Assembly (NCBI GenBank): GCA_937975585.1
Contig: CALJUC010000221.1
Span: forward strand, 1 to 10,399
Length of the DNA stretch: 10,399 nt
From: an uncultured Moraxella sp.
GTDB lineage: Bacteria > Pseudomonadota > Gammaproteobacteria > Pseudomonadales > Moraxellaceae
Direction of reading: 5' to 3'
A model generated the notes under the pieces. That model was not told the origin of the DNA. It searched no databases and worked only from the letters and a program-made list of their open reading frames with translations. Both the position numbers and the translations under genes were made by a program. The stretch's first letter is position 1, and each line of letters begins with the position of its first letter. Positions 5,702 to 10,399 of the stretch are shown piece after piece.

Positions 5702-5947
5702 TCATGAACGGAAGGTTACGACTTGTACTGCGTCCACTTGATCTTCACTATGATTGGCCTGTTGGATACTTGGCAAATCTTCCGGTTTGGGTCGACGCTC
5801 CGTATAGCCACAGGCCACACACTCGATATACTCATCGGGTGTGGGCATGTAGATTTCGACTTGGACGGTTTTATCAAGCTCACCGCATTGTTTGCACGCC
5901 ACGCCCGCCAAAAATTGGCGTTTTGGACGCTTCGACTGGTAACGCAT
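5702..5947 (-). CDS. yheV: YheV-type zinc ribbon protein (DUF2387)
   Basis: A cytoplasmic protein of 81 residues with two Cys pairs, CKQC (18-21) and CVAC (43-46), that should bind one zinc as a ribbon. KRQFLAGVAC (9-18) and YIECVACGYTE (40-50) match the arrangement of E. coli YheV (RKRFIAGAKC ... VECVKCGH). The function of the family is unknown. The start is supported by AAGGAAG four bases before ATG 5947 (plus 5952-5958). It lies 46 nt downstream of prlC on the same strand without a terminator between, so both are probably one transcript. I recall the prlC/yheV pairing from other gammaproteobacteria such as Pseudomonas, which would support a functional link, but this is from memory. The tail after residue 50 is polar and less conserved. 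Confidence 0.85.
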   Translation of the reverse strand: MRYQSKRPKRQFLAGVACKQCGELDKTVQVEIYMPTPDEYIECVACGYTERRPKPEDLPSIQQANHSEDQVDAVQVVTFRS

Positions 5948-5993
5948 ATCACTTCCTTTATCAAACTATCTATTGGGCAAATGAGTCAGGGTT

Positions 5994-8129
5994 TTACCAA
6001 GATTGGGTATGAGCGGTGTTGGTATCATCACTTAACAATTCATCATAAAACCCTGAATGACGCAATAACGCTTCAATACTCGCCTCACGACCACGAAATG
6101 CTTCAAAGTTTTGTTTCGCCGTGCGCGAACCACCTTTTGCCAAAATCTGCTCACGGAACGCTTTACCCGTTTCGGTATTAAAAATCCCGTCTTGCTCAAA
6201 CTTGTCAAACGCATCTGCGGACAATAACTCAGCCCATTTGTATGAATAGTAACCACTGGCATAGCCACCCGCAAAGATATGACTAAAACCATTGGCAAAG
6301 CGGTTGTACTCGGCAACCGGCATAATCGCCACATCTGCGCGTACCTTATCCAGTAACGCTAACAAGCCTTGATAATCCGGTGCCGGTGTCGTCGCGTGTA
6401 ACACCAAGTCAAACAAGGCAAACTCAAGCTGACGCAACGTCTGCATACCACTTTGGAAATTTTTGGCGGCGAGCATACTATTCAGCATGGCTGTTGGTAA
6501 AGTTTCACCGGTATCGACATGACCGCTAATTAGCGCAATGCCATCTGGGTGCCATGCCCAGTTTTCCATAAACTGACTGGGTAGCTCGACCGCGTCCCAC
6601 TCGACCCCATTCACGCCCGCGACATCACTAATGCTTACTTCGGTCAATAAGTGATGTAAACCATGACCAAACTCATGGAATAGCGTCAATACTTCATCGT
6701 GGGTCAGTAAACTTGGCTTACCATTGAGTGCTGGGGTAAAGTTCGCCACCATAAAGCACACCGGTAGCTGCTGATACTGTTGTTGCACGTTTTGGTAACG
6801 TGCCTGAAAACCGCTCATCCATGCGCCACCGCGTTTGCCTTGGCGCGCATATAAGTCAAAGTAAAATCCACCAATCAAGTCCTGCTTTTCATCAAACAAC
6901 TGATAAAAACGCACATCGTCATGCCAACGCGGTGTTTCCGCAGTTTTATCGACAATGCTAACGCCATACAGACGATGGACAATCTCAAACAAACCATCAA
7001 TGACTTTTGGTAATGGGAAGTAAGGACGTACCGCCTCTTGCGATAGATTAAATTGACGTTGGCGTACCTTTTCTGCCAAATACGCCGTATCCCAAGGTTT
7101 TAGCGTATCATCGGCATTATCGTCATCCGCACCGATGTCAAAGGCCAAGCCTTCAGTCTGTAGCTGTTTCAAATCTTGCATGGCAAATGGTCTAGCTTTA
7201 TCGGCAAGACTGCGTAAAAACTGCTCAACCGTCGCCACATCATCCGCCATTTTGCTCGCTAGCGATAATTCAGCGTAGTTCTTAAAGCCCAATAGCTGCG
7301 CTTTTTGTAAGCGTTTTGCCAAAATATCGGTCATAATATCGGCATTATTAAACTCGGGCTTCACAAAGTTTTCAGAGGCACGCGTCACATACGCATGATA
7401 CAACTGCTCACGCAATGCACGGTCATCGGCATAGGTCATAATCGCCAAATACACCGGAATATCCAAGGTCGCCACATATTCGGTTGGCGTGGTTTCCCCA
7501 GTCTGCTCACGATAACGCTTACCGGCATCCGCCAACATCGCTAGAGCAGTTTCAGGTAAGCCCGCTAATTGCGCTTGGGTTAATGGTAAGAAATAACTTT
7601 GCGTCGCATCAAGGACATTGTCTGAGAACTTAGCTGATAAGGTCGATAACTCACTGCTAAGCTTACCAAACTCAGCTTTTTTATCATCAGGCAAACCAAC
7701 ACCGGATAACTCAAAACTTTGTAATGCTAGGCTAATCGCACGCTGACGGGCAGGCTCTAGCGTGGTAAAGAATATGTCATCCTTTGCAAGCTGTTGATAG
7801 CGACTAAACAAGGGCACATGTTGACCGACTTGGGTGCCATAAGCTGAAATTTGCGGCAACAATTCATGATGCAGCGCGCGAATCTCGTCACTACTTACCA
7901 CACTGTTCAAATGCGACAACAACCCCCAATTGCGGTCTAATGCCAAATTAACATGGTCAAACGCAATAATATCATTCAGCGCCTGCTGATTATCCTTGGC
8001 ATTTGGCTCATCCTCTAGCATGGCCAAAAAAGCTTGACCGTTTTCGAGTGCATCTGTGATTTGGGTTTTAAGTTTATCAAGGTCAACTTGGTGAAAGTCC
8101 ACCAAATGAAGATATTGCGCAGTCGACAT
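5994..8129 (-). CDS. prlC: Oligopeptidase A (M3 family zinc metallopeptidase)
   Basis: Oligopeptidase A (also opdA) is a cytosolic metallopeptidase that degrades short peptides, including cleaved signal peptides. The 711-residue protein is slightly longer than the roughly 680 of E. coli. The catalytic core is intact: LTLFHEFGHGLHHLL (481-495) supplies zinc ligands H485 and H489 and the general base E486; VELPSQFMENW (514-524) supplies the third ligand E515; FAGGYASGYYSYKWAE (619-634) is the conserved tyrosine-rich substrate segment. The N-terminal two-thirds is the helical domain that forms the channel wall. An acidic insert around 331-342 (DIGADDDNADD) and a polar C-terminal tail of about 12 residues are the small oddities. 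AGGA (plus 8136-8139) lies six bases before ATG 8129. It is followed by yheV and is divergent from the YbhP-like gene. Confidence 0.97.
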   Translation of the reverse strand: MSTAQYLHLVDFHQVDLDKLKTQITDALENGQAFLAMLEDEPNAKDNQQALNDIIAFDHVNLALDRNWGLLSHLNSVVSSDEIRALHHELLPQISAYGTQVGQHVPLFSRYQQLAKDDIFFTTLEPARQRAISLALQSFELSGVGLPDDKKAEFGKLSSELSTLSAKFSDNVLDATQSYFLPLTQAQLAGLPETALAMLADAGKRYREQTGETTPTEYVATLDIPVYLAIMTYADDRALREQLYHAYVTRASENFVKPEFNNADIMTDILAKRLQKAQLLGFKNYAELSLASKMADDVATVEQFLRSLADKARPFAMQDLKQLQTEGLAFDIGADDDNADDTLKPWDTAYLAEKVRQRQFNLSQEAVRPYFPLPKVIDGLFEIVHRLYGVSIVDKTAETPRWHDDVRFYQLFDEKQDLIGGFYFDLYARQGKRGGAWMSGFQARYQNVQQQYQQLPVCFMVANFTPALNGKPSLLTHDEVLTLFHEFGHGLHHLLTEVSISDVAGVNGVEWDAVELPSQFMENWAWHPDGIALISGHVDTGETLPTAMLNSMLAAKNFQSGMQTLRQLEFALFDLVLHATTPAPDYQGLLALLDKVRADVAIMPVAEYNRFANGFSHIFAGGYASGYYSYKWAELLSADAFDKFEQDGIFNTETGKAFREQILAKGGSRTAKQNFEAFRGREASIEALLRHSGFYDELLSDDTNTAHTQSW

Positions 8130-8160
8130 AGTTTTTCCTATTTATTGAGCATTTTTACAA

Positions 8161-8166
8161 AGTATA
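8161..8166 (-). promoter_or_regulatory. Possible -10 of the prlC promoter
   Basis: On the minus strand TATACT (five of six consensus bases) lies 31 nt before the prlC start codon. The -35 region at 17 bp (GTGAAA) is weak. The gap 8130-8368 is the shared upstream region of prlC and the YbhP-like gene; apart from this it holds an 8-bp inverted repeat (8210-8217/8272-8279). Confidence 0.35.
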
Positions 8167-8209
8167 TTGCCTATTAATAAGGGCTTTCACCTATTTTAGC
8201 AAGCAATTT

Positions 8210-8279
8210 TGGCTGAGGAAAATGCTGCACTATAAAACTATCCCATTAGATAACGTATTTTGGCGTCCTATCTCAGCCA
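8210..8279. repeat. Inverted repeat in the divergent prlC / ybhP-like upstream region
   Basis: TGGCTGAG (8210-8217) and CTCAGCCA (8272-8279) are perfect inverted copies 54 bp apart, and AAAAT and ATTTT inside them are also complementary. It may be an operator pair or chance; no regulator is identifiable. Confidence 0.4.
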
Positions 8280-8338
8280 CGTACTCAACTATTTTGTGAA
8301 AAATTTTTACCCAAGGTTTTTTTCAGCATTGATTCGCG

Positions 8339-8344
8339 TAAAAT
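8339..8344 (+). promoter_or_regulatory. Possible -10 of the YbhP-like gene promoter
   Basis: TAAAAT (8339-8344) lies about 25 nt before ATG 8369. The region at the -35 distance is only a T-run (8317-8323), so the promoter is tentative. Confidence 0.4.
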
Positions 8345-8368
8345 AGAATTTTTTTAGACGATAAATAT

Positions 8369-9130
8369 ATGAAATCGTACAACGACACTATTCTAATCAC
8401 GAGCTACAATATTCATAAAGGCATGTCACCGCTTAACCGTGTGGTCAAATTGCAAGGCATTGCCAATGCTCTACAAACGGTCAATCCAGATATCGTCTGC
8501 CTACAAGAAGTCCAAGGCCAAAACCTAAAACGTGTCATGCAGTACAATGAGTTCCCTAACCAATCGCAACACGAATGGTTTGGTGAGTTTTTACAATACC
8601 AAAATAGCTATGGCAAAAATGCCGAGTACGATAACGGCCATCACGGCAATGCGGTGCTTAGCCGTCATCCGCTAGACCCTAAGCACAACGTGAATATCAC
8701 AGTCAATCGACTAGAACAGCGTGGTGTATTGCACTGCGAAGTTCATCCTGTCGGTTGGGACACCTCGATTACAGTGCTATGCGCGCACCTAAACTTGCTA
8801 GAGCATGATCGGCTCAAGCAGTACCAAGCGATTACCAAGTATGTCAATGAAGTGATTGATCCTGCCAAGCCGCTAATTTTGGCCGGTGACTTTAATGATT
8901 GGAAAAAAGTGTCTTGTGAGCGTTTGGGCAATCAGCTGAATATGGTCGAGGCGCTATCCAGTTATCATGGCAAACTGTTACCTACCTACCCCGCCAAACT
9001 TCCTATTCTGAGTCTTGACCGCATTTATGTGCGTAATTTAGTGGTCAAAAATGCCTATGTCCATACCCGTCAGCCTTGGGCAAGCCTATCGGATCATTTA
9101 CCGATTAGTGCACAAATCGCGCTTGCTTAA
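8369..9130 (+). CDS. YbhP-like endonuclease/exonuclease/phosphatase family protein
   Basis: The 253-residue protein belongs to the Mg-dependent EEP (DNase I-like) superfamily, closest by motif to E. coli YbhP. Motifs in order: ITSYNIHKG (10-18) with N14; DIVCLQEVQG (41-50) with the metal ligand E47; GHHGNAVLSRHPL (90-102); LCAHLNL (137-143) with H140; LAGDFNDW (171-178) with D174 and N176; PTYPAKLPILSLDRIYV (205-221) with D217; and the terminal SDHLPISA (241-248) with D242 and H243. All catalytic positions of the fold are present, so it should be an active hydrolase of a phosphodiester or phosphomonoester; the substrate is unknown. No signal peptide is seen. No good Shine-Dalgarno lies before ATG 8369, which is otherwise the natural family start. 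Its stop codon directly abuts the relic of a ppk2 gene on the opposite strand. Confidence 0.93.
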   Translation: MKSYNDTILITSYNIHKGMSPLNRVVKLQGIANALQTVNPDIVCLQEVQGQNLKRVMQYNEFPNQSQHEWFGEFLQYQNSYGKNAEYDNGHHGNAVLSRHPLDPKHNVNITVNRLEQRGVLHCEVHPVGWDTSITVLCAHLNLLEHDRLKQYQAITKYVNEVIDPAKPLILAGDFNDWKKVSCERLGNQLNMVEALSSYHGKLLPTYPAKLPILSLDRIYVRNLVVKNAYVHTRQPWASLSDHLPISAQIALA

Positions 9131-9132
9131 CC

Positions 9133-9444
9133 TCAGTCTTGCAGTTTGATGAGTTCTTTTTGTAGGCGAATGAGTTCATTAAAGTAGGTTTGACGGGCGA
9201 TTTTTTCGTTGTCTGTGAGGAGCAGTCCATCATAGCGTAGGTCTTGGATGTAGTCGTCCATATCGCTTTCGATTTCTTCATCATAGCTGTCAATCAGGTC
9301 TTCATGTATTTGTTACCGCAGTCTATCATTGTTTTTGAGGGTTTCATCATTTAAAAAATGTGATTGGGGCAGGTCATCAAGCATATCAGTGATATGATTG
9401 CTGATAGTAAGGTTGCTATTAGCAGTGGGCTGATTATTTGGCAT
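9133..9444 (-). pseudogene. ppk2: Broken 5' fragment of a class II polyphosphate kinase (ppk2) gene
   Basis: Read on the minus strand from ATG 9444, one frame gives 43 codons, a TAA (plus 9313-9315), 59 more codons and a TGA (plus 9133-9135). After the TAA the frame reads on through DLIDSYDEEIESDMDD to QTYFNELIRLQKELIKLQD. That last segment matches the YFxELxRLQxELVKLQxWV stretch just before the Walker A motif of PPK2 proteins, which make or use polyphosphate with nucleotides. Only the N-terminal region remains: the reading frame ends at the codon where WV is expected (GAC TGA GGT where GAC TGG GTT would be coding), and the neighbouring sequence is already the 3' end of the YbhP-like gene. 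The Walker A and B motifs are absent, so no kinase can be made. The reading of family identity rests on this one motif plus the acidic N-terminal tract. Confidence 0.7.
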
Positions 9445-9540
9445 ATTGAGACTCTCTAGTGAGCATTAAAAATGCTGATAATATGACAAAATTATGAAGG
9501 TATGATGATAGAGGATGTTAAAAAAATAGGCTTATCGGAA

Positions 9541-9574
9541 AAAAACAACGTTCTGACATAAGTTTGTTGTTTTT
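9541..9574. repeat. AT-rich inverted repeat upstream of the exported-protein gene
   Basis: AAAAACAAC (9541-9549) and GTTGTTTTT (9566-9574) form a perfect 9-bp stem with a 16-nt loop and a T-run end. It could act as a weak terminator in either direction. The rest of 9445-9664 is very AT-rich; I see no convincing promoter there, although GATAAT (9631-9636) could be a -10. Confidence 0.45.
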
Positions 9575-9664
9575 GGTTTTATTTCAATTTAATTGTCGTT
9601 AAAATTGTACCAATGCTTACTTATTTTTAAGATAATTAAATAATTGTTACATTAGGATAACTCT

Positions 9665-10399
9665 ATGCAATATGCTAAGCCCAAAGTCTATTGGCTGATG
9701 CTGATAGGTGTAATATTTTCAATATTAAATACCAGCACTTCTTATGCTGCTCCGATTTGTCCTAGCGGTGATAAAATGTATTATGTCGGGGCAAATGCTC
9801 CCTCTGAATCTACCCGTTTAGCATTGTCATGGACGGCTGGCAGTACCAATAAAACTTTTAACTTTACTGATGGTACAGGTACGACCATGACCGTCAATTT
9901 TCCATTATTAGTTGACCCAAATTCGGGTGCTGGTGGAACGCCTCCCTTTTATGGCAATATTACTAATGCAACGCAAAATGCCCTAAATTTAGTGCATAAT
10001 TCACCCGCTATTAAAGATAATCATACAATGACTATTTCAGTGAATCGTGCCGTTACTAAATTAAGTTTTGTCGTTCAAGATTTGGATTCTTTTGTCAATA
10101 CTAGTAATCAAGTCCCTTATCAGGAGCGAGTCGATGTTTCTAGCACTAGCGGACAGTTAACTTATAATACTAATTACCATACAATTAATGCGAATAATAA
10201 TATTGTCACGGCTATCAGAAATCAAAACTGTGGCCTTAATGGTTGTAATATCGATGCGACTTGGGGGGCTAAGTCTGCAAACAGTAGCTTCAGTATCACA
10301 CATAGTAATCAATATACAAATAATAATTCAGCTCATGCAGTGGGTTACTCAGACTTTTATTTCTGCGTTACCCCGCCCAAGCTGACAACTAGAAAAGTT
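9665..10399 (+). CDS. Exported Asn-rich protein, N-terminal part (continues past window end), possible surface adhesin
   Basis: The frame is open from ATG 9665 to the window end (245 codons, no stop), so the protein is incomplete. AGGA (9654-9657) lies seven bases upstream. Residues 1-28 form a signal peptide: basic start (K5, K7), hydrophobic core WLMLIGVIFSIL (10-21) and a cleavage site near SYAA (26-29). The exported part is rich in Asn, Thr and Ser with alternating beta-strand-like stretches (such as MTISVNRAVTKLSFVVQDLD, 122-141) and only four Cys (32, 189, 194, 234), which may form two disulfides. Visible text ends at FCVTPPKLTTRKV. This resembles the N-terminal module of large Moraxellaceae surface proteins that carry beta-sandwich repeats, but that is inference; the rest of the gene would decide. 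Codon use is visibly more AT-rich than in pnp or prlC, which may point to transfer or to fast evolution of a surface protein. Confidence 0.8.
   Translation, partial: MQYAKPKVYWLMLIGVIFSILNTSTSYAAPICPSGDKMYYVGANAPSESTRLALSWTAGSTNKTFNFTDGTGTTMTVNFPLLVDPNSGAGGTPPFYGNITNATQNALNLVHNSPAIKDNHTMTISVNRAVTKLSFVVQDLDSFVNTSNQVPYQERVDVSSTSGQLTYNTNYHTINANNNIVTAIRNQNCGLNGCNIDATWGAKSANSSFSITHSNQYTNNNSAHAVGYSDFYFCVTPPKLTTRKV

Noticed and set aside
5686..6181. Two plus-strand open frames opposite prlC and the zinc ribbon gene
   Set aside because: They lie across the coding strands of yheV and the end of prlC, lack ribosome sites and show no recognisable motifs.
9105..9293. A 62-codon minus-strand frame overlapping the end of the YbhP-like gene
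   Set aside because: It is another frame of the ppk2 relic; the PPK2-like text reads in a different frame with an internal stop.
9463..9475. GCATT-AAA-AATGC mini-hairpin
   Set aside because: Five AT-rich pairs with a three-base loop; expected by chance in such sequence.
10188..10385. A 65-codon plus-strand frame near the window end
   Set aside because: It is out of frame with the signal-peptide protein starting at 9665, which explains the whole stretch better.
1..10399. tRNA or rRNA genes, CRISPR arrays, insertion sequences, known DNA uptake motifs of Haemophilus or Neisseria
   Set aside because: None was found by reading both strands; there are no regular spacer repeats, no transposase and no AAGTGCGGT or GCCGTCTGAA copies that I could see.

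Overview
The window looks like chromosomal DNA of a gammaproteobacterium, most probably a member of the Moraxellaceae (Moraxella, Faucicola or Psychrobacter type). This is an inference from the truB / rpsO / pnp order, the AT-leaning composition and the protein sequences; no database search was possible.

Layout. Positions 1-460 hold the 3' part of truB (tRNA pseudouridine-55 synthase). Next, on the same strand, come a DJ-1/PfpI family gene (678-1199) and a tiny acidic protein (1246-1431), which interrupt the usual truB-rpsO-pnp neighbourhood. rpsO (1575-1841) follows its own extended -10 promoter and a leader that can fold as an H-type pseudoknot carrying the G-U/G-C element known to bind S15. 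pnp (2168-4312) has its own consensus promoter and a 15-bp leader hairpin. A bidirectional terminator (about 4328-4361) separates it from the minus-strand genes.

The minus-strand block from 8129 down to 4360 contains two transcription units. The first is prlC/opdA (oligopeptidase A) with a YheV-type zinc ribbon gene 46 nt downstream. The second pairs a one-span membrane protein with a C-terminal coiled coil and a 166-residue protein that I read as a degenerate DarG/TARG1-like macrodomain that has lost its glycine-rich ligand loops.

At 8369-9130 (+) lies a YbhP-type endonuclease/exonuclease/phosphatase protein, divergent from prlC. Immediately 3' of it, on the minus strand (9133-9444), is the broken 5' end of a class II polyphosphate kinase gene: it has an internal stop and is cut off before the Walker A region. 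From 9665 to the window end runs the N-terminal part of an Asn-rich exported protein with a signal peptide.

How the genes work together. truB, rpsO and pnp belong to RNA maturation, translation and decay; both rpsO and pnp carry leaders suited to post-transcriptional autoregulation. prlC and yheV probably act in peptide turnover. The most notable items are the degenerate macrodomain operon, the ppk2 relic and the rpsO pseudoknot leader. No RNA genes, CRISPR arrays, insertion sequences or phage genes were seen.
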